Program-made: the position numbers and the translations under genes
Notes under the pieces: generated by a model
Told to the model about the DNA's origin: nothing
Database searches by the model: none
The model's input: the letters and a program-made list of their open reading frames with translations, nothing else
Shown here: positions 1-6,680 of the stretch, one piece after another
Numbering within the stretch: position 1 is the stretch's first letter
Layout: every line of letters begins with the position of its first letter
Assembly: GCA_003486645.1 (NCBI GenBank)
Contig: DNGI01000359.1
Span: 1 to 9,804 of the forward strand
Direction of reading: 5' to 3'
DNA from: Cyanobacteria bacterium UBA11370
GTDB lineage: Bacteria > Cyanobacteriota > Cyanobacteriia > Cyanobacteriales > Coleofasciculaceae
DNA: 9,804 nucleotides

Positions 1-16
1 GTCCGCCTGCGCGGAC
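1..16. repeat. GC-rich short palindrome at window edge
   Basis: A perfect 6-bp inverted repeat, GTCCGC and GCGGAC, separated by CTGC. It is GC-rich in an otherwise AT-rich gap, as is common for palindromic intergenic repeats of cyanobacteria. No run of T follows on either visible side, so it is not a convincing terminator. It may continue to the left of the window. Confidence 0.5.
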
Positions 17-21
17 TGTCT

Positions 22-126
22 TATATCATGTCCGGTTGAATAACCCTAAAAAAGAGTGAGGGGGAGAGAGGGAGAGAGGGAGAGGGGGAGACTTTTTATT
101 ATGGGTGATTTGCCGGACATCATATA
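22..126. repeat. Inverted repeat enclosing a polypurine tract
   Basis: Arms TATATCATGTCCGG (22-35) and CCGGACATCATATA (113-126) are complementary over 14 bp with one mismatch and are 77 bp apart. The interior holds an unbroken purine run (58-91) made of GGGAGAGA-like units on the plus strand. The element lies downstream of the DUF29 stop codon and has no open frame of note. It may be a small non-autonomous repeat or a decayed terminal-repeat element; no transposase is visible. Confidence 0.5.
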
Positions 127-150
127 ACATCCAGAGTTTTTGTATTGGGG

Positions 151-189
151 GCGATCGCATCTTGTAATATTTTTATGTAGGGCGATCGC
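151..189. repeat. Two HIP1 octamers (GCGATCGC)
   Basis: HIP1 palindromes lie at 151-158 and 182-189. Further copies occur at 2302-2309 (methyltransferase gene), 4761-4768 (secreted-protein gene), 5352-5359 and 5883-5890 (both leuC). HIP1 over-representation is a known signature of many cyanobacterial genomes and is the main sequence-level pointer to the phylum here. None lies in the ATPase/TOPRIM or deaminase cassettes, though at about one site per 1.6 kb that absence is weak evidence. Confidence 0.9.
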
Positions 190-194
190 TCTTT

Positions 195-698
195 TTAATT
201 CTCTACCACCCAATCGTGACCTGATTCAATCGGTTCTCCTGGGAAAAAATTACTATCCAATATACACTCAATGGAGTAGAGACACTCAACAGGAAAGTCT
301 TTGTCTGTGAGGGGGGTTTCACGTACAGCTAAATCGAGTCCATCTTTGTAAGCTTTCTGCAACGCTTCAGGTAAATAAGGTTTCAAGCTGGGATTTTCTT
401 TCAATACTTCACTAACTCTACGACGTTGTTCTCGCAGTGTCACAAACCAACTTTTTGATCGCTTATTAGGCTGAAACTCCCACTTGAGTAAATGACCTAA
501 TAAAACACCCAAACGATTTCTTAATTCCTGCCGTTGTTGCTTACCCAAAGACTCAATCTCATCCACTAAATTAACAATATCCAGATGTTCCCATGCGCCT
601 TGTTGTAGAAGTTTAGCTTGTTCCTGTGTCCAGGCGTAGAAATCTGTTTCATAGAGAGTTGAAGTTGTGTCAGAGGCTGAGTTTACTTTTGTTTTCAT
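195..698 (-). CDS. DUF29 family protein
   Basis: A 167-residue protein of the DUF29 family, which is expanded in cyanobacteria and has no settled function. Visible family hallmarks in order: LYETDFYAWTQEQAKLL near residues 16-32, the NLVDEIESLGKQ segment around 43-54, the LLGHLLKWEFQP block around 67-78, the SWFVTLREQRRR helix around 83-94, and a C-terminal FP...YSIECILDSNFFP segment. The length matches the usual 140-170 residues, so it appears intact. The ATG start at 698 follows an AT-rich leader without a clear Shine-Dalgarno sequence. It is the last minus-strand gene before the left edge. It is separated from leuD by 333 bp of repeat-rich DNA and so is probably transcribed on its own. The family assignment is firm; the function is unknown. 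Confidence 0.9.
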   Translation of the reverse strand: MKTKVNSASDTTSTLYETDFYAWTQEQAKLLQQGAWEHLDIVNLVDEIESLGKQQRQELRNRLGVLLGHLLKWEFQPNKRSKSWFVTLREQRRRVSEVLKENPSLKPYLPEALQKAYKDGLDLAVRETPLTDKDFPVECLYSIECILDSNFFPGEPIESGHDWVVEN

Positions 699-805
699 GA
701 CAAAAATTTAATCCGCAACGGTTAAGTTTGTAGGGATAATTGTTTAATTTTACAACCCAATATCCCAAAGCTTTTGAAGATTAAGCTGTCCTTGCATCTT
801 GCATT

Positions 806-849
806 ATACCGAATCCGGTTTAACACATCATACCAAATCCGGTTTAACA
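806..849. repeat. Direct repeat of a 20-bp unit
   Basis: ATACCGAATCCGGTTTAACA (806-825) and ATACCAAATCCGGTTTAACA (830-849) differ at one base and repeat with a 24-bp period. A third, inverted copy of the core, TTAACCGGATTTGG, lies at 935-948. Together they frame the hairpin at 873-901 and make a nested palindromic block in the gap between the leuD stop and the DUF29 start. Confidence 0.7.
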
Positions 850-872
850 ATCTCTTTTTACGACTAATGGTA

Positions 873-901
873 GTAGAGACGTTGCATTGCAACGTCTCTA
901 C
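873..901. repeat. Perfect 14-bp-arm palindrome
   Basis: GTAGAGACGTTGCA (873-886) and TGCAACGTCTCTAC (888-901) pair perfectly around a single T. Palindromes built on GTAGAGACGTT...AACGTCTCTAC are, from memory, a common dispersed intergenic repeat in cyanobacterial genomes. No T-run follows on the minus strand, so this is more likely a repeat element than the leuD terminator, although it lies 130 bp downstream of leuD and could block 3' exonucleases. Confidence 0.8.
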
Positions 902-1031
902 AGGGTTTTGGTAATTCTGCTTAAAGGGGGTATATTAACCGGATTTGGGATTACATATTCTTCAATTAAGAAACAAACAGCTAAACCTTCTCCCCCTCTA
1001 TCTCAATCAGTAATTTAAAAACACAGGCAAC

Positions 1032-1655
1032 TTATTCAGCAGTAACAACCACGCCAGTATCCCAAGCTATATAAGGCAATTGAGTCGCCGTCGCACGAAT
1101 TTTATCAACTTGAGTCATGAGTTGTCCGCAGGTATCCCAAGTGCCTGTCGTCAGCATTTGCCTTGATCCCTCACCCATCGATACAGACGTTTGAAAATCT
1201 TCACAACGAACTTGCATTGCTTCTAAATCTACTGTTATTGAAGCTTGAGAATTCTCTTGTAGAATTGTTTGTAACTGCTTAATTGCATCTGAGTCAGCCG
1301 TCACACAAGGAATTCCCATTACCACACAATTGCCAAAGAAAATTTCGGCAAAACTTTCTCCAACAATAGCTTCAATTCCCGATTTTGCTAAGGCTTGCGG
1401 TGCGTGTTCGCGTGAAGAACCACAGCCAAAATTACCATTTACAACTAAGATATTAGCGCCTTTATATTGCGGTAAATCAAAGGGATGTTGTCCCTGTGTT
1501 TGGGCGCGATCATCGATAAAGGCTTTATCTTTCAATCCATCAAAGGTAACACAACGTAAATAGCGGGCAGGAATAATTCTATCTGTATCAATATCATTTC
1601 CAACTACCGGAATTCCTCGTCCTGAAACTGTTTTGATTGTCTTGACTTGAGTCAT
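1032..1655 (-). CDS. leuD: 3-isopropylmalate dehydratase small subunit
   Basis: The small subunit of isopropylmalate isomerase, which with LeuC converts 2-isopropylmalate to 3-isopropylmalate in leucine synthesis in the cytoplasm. At 207 residues it has the normal length for the bacterial LeuD form. Visible motifs: [15 protein letters not shown] (19-33), the swivelling-domain signature that helps bind substrate, and [12 protein letters not shown] (75-86), the strongly conserved loop of the aconitase small domain. The ATG at 1655 follows AAGGAT about 9 bases upstream. The gene starts 18 bp after the methyltransferase stop, so the two are probably co-transcribed. Its partner leuC is on the same strand but about 3.2 kb upstream, with four unrelated genes between. 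Identification is secure. Confidence 0.97.
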   Translation of the reverse strand: MTQVKTIKTVSGRGIPVVGNDIDTDRIIPARYLRCVTFDGLKDKAFIDDRAQTQGQHPFDLPQYKGANILVVNGNFGCGSSREHAPQALAKSGIEAIVGESFAEIFFGNCVVMGIPCVTADSDAIKQLQTILQENSQASITVDLEAMQVRCEDFQTSVSMGEGSRQMLTTGTWDTCGQLMTQVDKIRATATQLPYIAWDTGVVVTAE

Positions 1656-1673
1656 TAATTTAATCCTTTTTAC

Positions 1674-2483
1674 TTACTTTTTCCCACTTACAAAAAATGT
1701 TGTTTTTTCTGACCAAACTCCTTGATCGGTGACTAACGTCTCAACTTCTGACCTATATTCGGCTATTAATTGGTCGATTTCCTGAGATGATAGCTGTCGC
1801 AGGGGATTGTTAGGGTGAAGCCATTTGCCTTGCCAAAAGTTTTTAGCCTCGTCAAGACTGAGATAACTTCCAAATTGCTCGGTTTTTATTTCAATGTCTT
1901 TAAACCCAATCTCTTCAAGTAGAGTGTAACATTTTTCTGGACTTCCTAGCGGTTCATGGAGATTTGGCAAATCAAAACCATATTTCCCACACACTTTAGT
2001 AATAATGGGTGTAAAGAATGAGGTTTTAGACCAACAAGAAAAGGCAACTCTTCCACCCTGTTTGAGCCAGCGATACCAATGGCGTAATGCGGCTGGGATA
2101 TCACTCAATAATACAATAGCTGTAGCACAAAAAATCACATCGAATCGTTCATCTTCAAATGTAATAGTTTCGGCATCTGCTTCGATCATTTCAATGTTGT
2201 GTAACCCTGCTGCTGCGATTTTCTGTCGTGCTTGGTTGAGCATTCCTGGGGTAAAATCAACACCAATAACTTTACCTTCGGAACCGACGATTTGAGAAGC
2301 GGCGATCGCAACTATTCCCGTTCCCGTTGCGATATCTAGAACTTGTTGTCCGGGTTGGAGGTGTACTAATTCAATGAGAGGGAGTGCGCGGCGATAGGTG
2401 AAATCGTTATCGTAGTTAGTTCTAGCTTCGTAGAATGCAATGACTTCTTGTTTATATTCGTTGAGATCTATCGGCACGATCAT
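1674..2483 (-). CDS. Class I SAM-dependent methyltransferase
   Basis: A 269-residue protein with the Rossmann-like methyltransferase fold (UbiE/Methyltransf_11 or _25 type). Motif I, VLDIATGTG, is at 48-56 and binds S-adenosylmethionine. VIGVDFTPGML (72-82) holds the acidic residue that contacts the ribose, EADAE (101-105) is the adenine-side motif, and FDVIFCATAIVLL (114-126) with LKQGGRVAFSCW (140-151) forms strands 4 and 5. The C-terminal 110 residues form a variable, probably substrate-binding part and are not recognisable. The substrate cannot be named; a small molecule such as a quinone, lipid or secondary metabolite is more usual for this type than DNA. It starts 59 bp after the TOPRIM-like gene and lies 18 bp before leuD, with which it probably shares a message. 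A HIP1 site sits inside motif I coding sequence. Confidence 0.88.
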   Translation of the reverse strand: MIVPIDLNEYKQEVIAFYEARTNYDNDFTYRRALPLIELVHLQPGQQVLDIATGTGIVAIAASQIVGSEGKVIGVDFTPGMLNQARQKIAAAGLHNIEMIEADAETITFEDERFDVIFCATAIVLLSDIPAALRHWYRWLKQGGRVAFSCWSKTSFFTPIITKVCGKYGFDLPNLHEPLGSPEKCYTLLEEIGFKDIEIKTEQFGSYLSLDEAKNFWQGKWLHPNNPLRQLSSQEIDQLIAEYRSEVETLVTDQGVWSEKTTFFVSGKK

Positions 2484-2542
2484 AGAATCGGGTTATTGGT
2501 AGTGAAAAATACAGATACCTACTAAGATATTATTTCTAGTTA

Positions 2543-3139
2543 CTAATCTAATAATCGTTGTAACTCAGTACAGGCGTGGTGTAAAGAGGTTAGTGCCTGA
2601 CTGTCGAGTCCTTGAGGACATATTTCTTTAGCTAATTTTATCGCCGATGCTTCAGCTAATTTGATCTTCTCCGTTTCATTCATTTTCCTGATTTTTGGAT
2701 TGGTTTTATAATCTGTCGTTTCATCACAATTATGGTCAATACTAATGTAATAGAACCAAGTCTCAATATTTCTAGTTGGTACAAAAATAGCAATTTTTTC
2801 ATTAGGCAACCGTAAGTCTCGGTTTAACTTACCTTCCTGCTCATCTAAGGCTATATTTAGAGAACGAATTATATCATTTATAGTCTTATTATCAGCATCA
2901 GTCATTACGACTATGGCACGGTTTTGAAAATTTTTGCTCCTATAACTCTTAACAAGAGAAGCATAGTGTTTGAGAACAAAGTCATTATTATTGTTAACCT
3001 TTCTTCCTTTAGGATTGCCAAAGTCTTTAATTTTACGATTCTCAAAGCCACAGGATATAAGATATTGCCTTATAAAGCGTTCGTGGGCAATATCTTCACA
3101 TAAAATAATGACTTCTGGTTTATAACTCTTATTCGTCAT
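2543..3139 (-). CDS. TOPRIM-like protein, partner of upstream ATPase
   Basis: A 198-residue protein with features of a small TOPRIM-fold nuclease domain. IILCEDIAHERFI (11-23) places a glutamate (E15) at the end of the first strand, like the catalytic E of TOPRIM. VVMTDADN (77-84) gives the DxD metal-binding motif, and NIETWF (124-129) resembles the N/E-x-W segment of DUF4276 and RloB-like proteins. The frame opens at a TTG (3151), but I prefer the ATG at 3139, which overlaps the end of the ATPase gene by 11 bp and has GGA a few bases upstream. This end overlap implies translational coupling. In known ATPase-TOPRIM defence systems (OLD, PARIS, AbiL) the TOPRIM protein is the nuclease effector; that role here is inference. 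The exact family is not certain. Confidence 0.72.
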   Translation of the reverse strand: MTNKSYKPEVIILCEDIAHERFIRQYLISCGFENRKIKDFGNPKGRKVNNNNDFVLKHYASLVKSYRSKNFQNRAIVVMTDADNKTINDIIRSLNIALDEQEGKLNRDLRLPNEKIAIFVPTRNIETWFYYISIDHNCDETTDYKTNPKIRKMNETEKIKLAEASAIKLAKEICPQGLDSQALTSLHHACTELQRLLD

Positions 3140-4247
3140 AAATCCATCCAAGTTCGATTAACTTAGCAAGGGATAGACCCGTATCTTGTTTATCTGTAAT
3201 GGGTTTTAATCGTGTTATTCCCTCATCTGTTCTCTCGAACCAATAACCTGAACTGCTAGCTAAATAGTTAATTAACGCAGGATGGTGAGAAATTAAAATA
3301 GCTTGTCCTTGACTATTGACACCTGAACATTGGTCGAAAAGCGTACGAAGCCAGGGCTGTATTTCTGGTAGTGCTAGGTAATTTTCTGGTTCATCAATAC
3401 ACAAGGTATAATCTTCATCTGGAGCGCAGTATATTAAGGTATATAGGGCAAGCATCACTTTTTGACCATCGGATATTTCATTCAGTTTATAGGGTTCTTT
3501 ACTTAGTTTTGGGAAAGACAAAGATAAAACTTTTGCTTGACCAATCCGCTCATTTTTAAATGAATCAAACCCTTGTATAATCTCTCTTAATTTCATTGTG
3601 AGATTAATAATTTGACCTTGATTGCCTGTGAGATAACTATACCAAGCTGCGTAGTTTGACATATCCCATGCTGGGTACAGATTTTCCTGACGACTCTCTG
3701 CACTCATAGCTGAAGGATTGATATGTACAATAAAAAACCGAGCTATCTGTTTTTTAAACTGAATTAGTTTTTGATAATCCCGTCTCTCAGAGACTAAATT
3801 TAAAACAGAACCTGACGAGTTACCAAATGGGAAAGATGAGCCTTTGTTATTAGGTGTGTCATTATAGATAGTTGCTTGACCGATCTCTGTGCTAAAATCC
3901 AAGAGTTGCTGATTATCAAAACTTAACCTCTCACTACGCATTCTCGGATTTGTATCATCTTCTTGATGTTCGATCTCTAGAGAATATTTATAGGTTCCTC
4001 CATTTGCATCAATATCTAATTCAAATTTCTGAATTAAACGAGTATCCCATCTAGTTAAATCTGTACTTTTAAAAAGCCCTGAAACTTTAGAATCACCCAT
4101 AATAAATTTTTGTAATTTCATTAAAACATGAAATACCGTAGTTTTCCCTGACCCATTAGTTCCTAGAAAAAGGCTAATATTATTCTCAAACTTTATTTCA
4201 AAGTTTCCCAGACATCTAAAGTTATCTATATAAATTCTCTTTAACAT
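3129..4247 (-). CDS. AAA/ABC-type ATPase (AAA_21/AAA_15-like)
   Basis: A 372-residue ATPase of the SMC/RecF/OLD-like ABC class. In order: N-terminal strand LKRIYIDNFRCLGNFEIKF (2-20), Walker A GTNGSGKTT (29-37), a 200-residue helical and variable insert in place of a long coiled coil, signature motif EISDGQK (257-263), Walker B LCIDEPEN (282-289, with D285 and E286 for metal and catalysis), and the switch histidine in SHHP (320-323). All ATPase motifs are intact. The ATG at 4247 follows AAGGAG at a 7-base spacing, a strong ribosome binding site. Its stop overlaps the start of the TOPRIM-like gene, so the two form one unit. Such pairs are typical of phage-defence systems, where the ATPase senses or scaffolds and the TOPRIM partner cuts; that function is inferred from architecture only. 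It lies inside the gap between leuC and leuD. Confidence 0.88.
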   Translation of the reverse strand: MLKRIYIDNFRCLGNFEIKFENNISLFLGTNGSGKTTVFHVLMKLQKFIMGDSKVSGLFKSTDLTRWDTRLIQKFELDIDANGGTYKYSLEIEHQEDDTNPRMRSERLSFDNQQLLDFSTEIGQATIYNDTPNNKGSSFPFGNSSGSVLNLVSERRDYQKLIQFKKQIARFFIVHINPSAMSAESRQENLYPAWDMSNYAAWYSYLTGNQGQIINLTMKLREIIQGFDSFKNERIGQAKVLSLSFPKLSKEPYKLNEISDGQKVMLALYTLIYCAPDEDYTLCIDEPENYLALPEIQPWLRTLFDQCSGVNSQGQAILISHHPALINYLASSSGYWFERTDEGITRLKPITDKQDTGLSLAKLIELGWIYDE

Positions 4248-4271
4248 AAATTGGCTCCTTACCTATCAGGG

Positions 4272-4277
4272 ATTCTA
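4272..4277 (-). promoter_or_regulatory. Possible extended -10 of the ATPase/TOPRIM unit
   Basis: On the minus strand TGG-TAGAAT forms an extended -10 (TGn plus TAGAAT) 24 bases before the ATPase ATG. This would give a leader of about 20 bases that just holds the AAGGAG ribosome binding site. No good -35 is visible, as is usual for extended -10 promoters. This rests on base matching only. Confidence 0.35.
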
Positions 4278-4378
4278 CCACACAATCAAACAGTAGAAAT
4301 AGTATCAAACTGCTTAAAAGTCTTAGCAAGGCTACTTGAAATAAATATATAACCTAAAACATATACCCTCAAACAAAA

Positions 4379-4411
4379 GTAGGTTGAGTTTCCTTATTTA
4401 ACCCAACCTAC
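4379..4411 (-). terminator. Hairpin terminator after the secreted-protein gene
   Basis: On the minus strand the arms GTAGGTTGGGTT and AACTCAACCTAC pair over 12 bp with one mismatch around a 9-base loop, directly followed by TTTTGTTTG. The hairpin begins about 25 bases after the stop codon at 4436, the layout of a Rho-independent terminator. The GTAGGTTGGGTT...AACCCAACCTAC core also resembles a dispersed cyanobacterial repeat, so it may be a repeat recruited as a terminator. It would separate the secreted-protein gene from the ATPase/TOPRIM unit downstream. Confidence 0.7.
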
Positions 4412-4435
4412 CCGTTACGACTAATCAGCTAGGAA

Positions 4436-4819
4436 TTATCCTCGATATTCATAGAGAAGACGATTCAAAATTTCTCGTCCCCTCCCATCAAACACTTGGA
4501 CACGAATGACTCCCGGATCGCTAGGTTGCCATGCAACTTGATAGCGATAATCACCATTAGTCCAAGTGTAAATACGACGTTGGCTATCACCTCCAACTTT
4601 TGCTCCCCTTAGCGTCAGGGTATCACCTGTTCTTAAGTTTGTCCCGTAGTAGCTGTAAGCATTTTCATAGTATTCAATACTAACAGCCCATTCGCCATCA
4701 CTATAGGTGTTTAAGGGTGCATTAGCTTGGGCAAGAACCTGTGTATTTAGGGTAATATCCGCGATCGCAGGCGCAGAAATACCGAGAATTGTAGCCAGTG
4801 CTATTGCTTTTAAGTTCAT
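4436..4819 (-). CDS. Small secreted protein of unknown function
   Basis: A 127-residue protein with an N-terminal export signal: MNLK, then a hydrophobic stretch AIALATILGISAPAIA (5-20). Cleavage could fall after AIA (20) or after VLAQA (28-32). The mature part is rich in Tyr, Trp, Arg and Gly (EYYENAYSYYG, TGDTLTLRGAKVGG, YTWTNGDYRYQVAWQPSDP, IRVQVFDGRGREIL) and looks like a compact all-beta domain. There are no cysteines, so no disulfides. The ATG at 4819 follows GGAGGG with about 8 bases between. It sits 84 bp after leuC on the same strand and ends at a hairpin terminator, so it may be read from leuC or from its own promoter. I recognise the general look of small periplasmic cyanobacterial proteins but no named family. 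Confidence 0.75.
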   Translation of the reverse strand: MNLKAIALATILGISAPAIADITLNTQVLAQANAPLNTYSDGEWAVSIEYYENAYSYYGTNLRTGDTLTLRGAKVGGDSQRRIYTWTNGDYRYQVAWQPSDPGVIRVQVFDGRGREILNRLLYEYRG

Positions 4820-4903
4820 TTAGGTTTCCCTCCGTTGCCGTTAATGAAAGAACTTTAGGACTACTAGAATTCTACACCTTCAATTGAATCCATTTCGGAC
4901 AAC

Positions 4904-6307
4904 TCATAACAACTCTCTTACGTCAGAAACTTTTCCCTTAACCGCCGCCGCAACCACCATCGCCGGACTCATCAGTAAGGTTCTTCCGGTTGATGAACCC
5001 TGACGACCTTTAAAGTTACGATTAGACGAAGATGCGCTAATTTGACTACCCTGAAGTTTGTCAGGATTCATCGCTAAACACATCGAACATCCCGGTTCTC
5101 GCCACTCAAATCCTGCCTCTAGAAAGATTTTATCCAATCCTTCTGCTTCAGCTTCGTTTTTCACCCGTTCTGAACCAGGAACAACAAACGCTTTCACTCC
5201 TTCAGCAACGTGCTTTCCTTTTGCAAATTTAGCTGCTTCTCGCAAATCGCTAAGTCTGCCATTCGTACAACTGCCAATAAAGCAAACATCAACTTTTGTG
5301 CCTTGAATTGGAGTTCCTGGAGTGAGTTGCATATAGTGATACGCTTCTTCGGCGATCGCTCTTTCACTTTCTGCTAAATTATCGGGTATTGGAATAACTT
5401 CATTCACAGCAATTCCCTGACCCGGAGTAATTCCCCAAGTAACAGTTGGGGCAATTTCTGCCGCATCAAAAGTAACGACATCATCATAAATTGCATCCTG
5501 ATCAGAACGGATACTTTTCCACCATTCCACCGCTTTATCCCAGTCTTCACCTTTAGGCGAAAAATCTCTACCTTTGAGGTATTCAAATGTTACTTTATCC
5601 GGGTTAATATAGCCACATCTCGCACCGCCTTCAATGGACATATTACACACGGTCATCCGTTCTTCCATACTCATCTGCTCAAAGGTAGTCCCAGCAAATT
5701 CATAGGCATAACCAACACCCCCTTTTACACCCAGAGTGCGGATGATATGTAAGATGACATCTTTAGCATAAACGCCGGGAAGCAAATTTCCATTCACTTC
5801 AATTTTGCGGACTTTGAGTTTAGATAATGCTAGGGTTTGAGAGGCTAAAACATCCCGCACTTGAGACGTACCAATCCCAAATGCGATCGCACCAAATGCA
5901 CCATGCGTTGAGGTATGAGAATCACCGCAAGCAATCGTCATTCCCGGTTGAGTTAACCCCTGTTCTGGTGCAATAACATGAACAATTCCTTGATTGCCAG
6001 ACCCAATATTATAAAATCGAATCCTGTACTCTTTACAGCTATTTTCCAAGGATTGCATCATTTCTTCTGCTAAATCATCAGCAAAAGGACGCGCTTGGTT
6101 ATCGGTAGGAACGATATGATCTACGGTGGCAACGGTGCGCTGAGGATACAATACGTTTAGTCCCCGTTCCCGCAGCATTCCAAAGGCTTGAGGACTAGTA
6201 ACTTCGTGGATTAAGTGTAAACCGATAAATAGTTGAGTTTGACCCGACGGTAAGATTCCGACGGTGTGAGAGTCCCAAACTTTGTCAAATAGTGTTCTTT
6301 CGCTCAT
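4904..6307 (-). CDS. leuC: 3-isopropylmalate dehydratase large subunit
   Basis: The large, iron-sulfur subunit of isopropylmalate isomerase, which acts with LeuD in leucine synthesis. The three [4Fe-4S] ligands are present: one in [10 protein letters not shown] and two in [13 protein letters not shown]. From the ATG at 6307 they fall at residues 347, 407 and 410, the same numbers as in E. coli LeuC, and the protein is 467 residues, the usual length. The frame also opens at a GTG (6325), but the start [16 protein letters not shown] matches the family N-terminus, so the six extra residues are probably not made. Other conserved blocks: [13 protein letters not shown] (128-140) and [12 protein letters not shown] (427-438). 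No premature stop or lost motif is seen. It contains two HIP1 sites. leuD is not next to it but lies 3.2 kb downstream. Confidence 0.97.
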   Translation of the reverse strand: MSERTLFDKVWDSHTVGILPSGQTQLFIGLHLIHEVTSPQAFGMLRERGLNVLYPQRTVATVDHIVPTDNQARPFADDLAEEMMQSLENSCKEYRIRFYNIGSGNQGIVHVIAPEQGLTQPGMTIACGDSHTSTHGAFGAIAFGIGTSQVRDVLASQTLALSKLKVRKIEVNGNLLPGVYAKDVILHIIRTLGVKGGVGYAYEFAGTTFEQMSMEERMTVCNMSIEGGARCGYINPDKVTFEYLKGRDFSPKGEDWDKAVEWWKSIRSDQDAIYDDVVTFDAAEIAPTVTWGITPGQGIAVNEVIPIPDNLAESERAIAEEAYHYMQLTPGTPIQGTKVDVCFIGSCTNGRLSDLREAAKFAKGKHVAEGVKAFVVPGSERVKNEAEAEGLDKIFLEAGFEWREPGCSMCLAMNPDKLQGSQISASSSNRNFKGRQGSSTGRTLLMSPAMVVAAAVKGKVSDVRELL

Positions 6308-6337
6308 CGTTGAAAAGGCAGTCACCTAAGACTTAAT

Positions 6338-6411
6338 GGATAGTGACACCTTACCCAGGTTAATTGGTCAGATGCTTGAGTCTTCTATTGTAAAGCCACA
6401 GGTCACTATCC
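6338..6411. promoter_or_regulatory. Inverted repeat around the likely leuC promoter
   Basis: GGATAGTGAC (6338-6347) and GTCACTATCC (6402-6411) are perfect 10-bp inverted copies 54 bp apart, upstream of the leuC start. A minus-strand TACAAT (complement of 6387-6392) between them is a good -10 candidate, giving transcription from about 6380 and a leader of about 70 bases. No clear -35 is visible. The pair could be two operator half-sites or a leader structure; function is inferred from position only. Confidence 0.4.
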
Positions 6412-6549
6412 CACAGGAGCTAATTGTTTACTACGCATCTGTTGTATAACTAGAGTTGGTTTGAGGACTTTTAATAATCACTAAGCTGTCACGCATTTAA
6501 TTTGCATATAGTCAGGAGCTAGGATGCTTGCTAGCATTGGGTTTTCCCA

Positions 6550-6577
6550 TTTTGAATTTTGAATTTTGAATTTTGAA
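6550..6577. repeat. Heptamer tandem repeat (TTTTGAA)4
   Basis: Four exact consecutive copies of TTTTGAA. Short tandem repeats with a 7-bp period are a known feature of intergenic DNA in filamentous cyanobacteria. It lies between the end of the deaminase-partner gene and the leuC promoter, and copy number is likely to vary between strains. Confidence 0.9.
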
Positions 6578-6619
6578 TTGCTTAGACCTTCGTCCCAATA
6601 GCCAAGGGTTATAGCCGAA

Positions 6620-6680
6620 AGGAATTGAAAGAGGACTCATAGGAATTTCAAGAGAACTCTAGGAATTGCAGGAGAACTCT
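6620..6680. repeat. Three tandem copies of a 20-bp unit across a stop codon
   Basis: Copies start at 6620 (21 bp, most diverged), 6641 and 6661. The last two, AGGAATTTCAAGAGAACTCT and AGGAATTGCAGGAGAACTCT, match at 18 of 20 positions. The units cover the last codons and stop of the deaminase-partner gene. Because 20 is not a multiple of three, each copy is read in a different frame, so copy number sets where that protein ends. Confidence 0.8.

Larger units (their letters stand above)
6308..6636. other. Intergenic region leuC to deaminase cassette
   Basis: A 329-bp gap. Its leuC-proximal third holds the candidate leuC promoter and inverted repeat. The middle (about 6420-6545) shows only short imperfect repeats such as GCTAG...CTAGC near 6517-6533. 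Its far end carries the TTTTGAA heptamer array and one copy of a 20-bp repeat that runs into the neighbouring gene. I see no credible small gene, and no clear hairpin terminator for the deaminase cassette. Confidence 0.6.

Noticed and set aside
148..194. Terminator formed by the two HIP1 sites after the DUF29 gene
   Set aside because: The T-run is on the plus-strand side, the wrong direction for the minus-strand gene, and HIP1 octamers are generally dispersed without this role.
1330..1563. Plus-strand open frame inside leuD (also 2005-2295, 3371-3559, 5058-5306, 7771-7980, 9283-9465)
   Set aside because: These lie antisense to well-supported genes and their translations look like no protein family; they are shadows of the coding strand.
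3140..3151. TTG start of the TOPRIM-like gene
   Set aside because: The ATG at 3139 gives a short end overlap with the ATPase gene, the usual coupled arrangement; TTG adds only four residues with no better ribosome binding site.
3129..4247. Naming the pair PARIS (ariA/ariB), Gabija or AbiL
   Set aside because: Only general ATPase and TOPRIM-like motifs are visible; the second protein is shorter than AriB as I know it, and no family-specific motif can be shown by eye.
2543..4247. Horizontal transfer of the ATPase pair proved by lack of HIP1 and AT-richness
   Set aside because: The region is too short for HIP1 absence to mean much, and base composition was judged by eye, not computed.
5404..5586. 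Minus-strand open frame inside leuC in another frame
   Set aside because: It overlaps conserved leuC coding sequence and has low-complexity, non-protein-like composition.
6308..6325. GTG start of leuC adding six residues
   Set aside because: With the ATG at 6307 the iron-sulfur cysteines fall at 347, 407 and 410, matching E. coli numbering, and the N-terminus matches the family.
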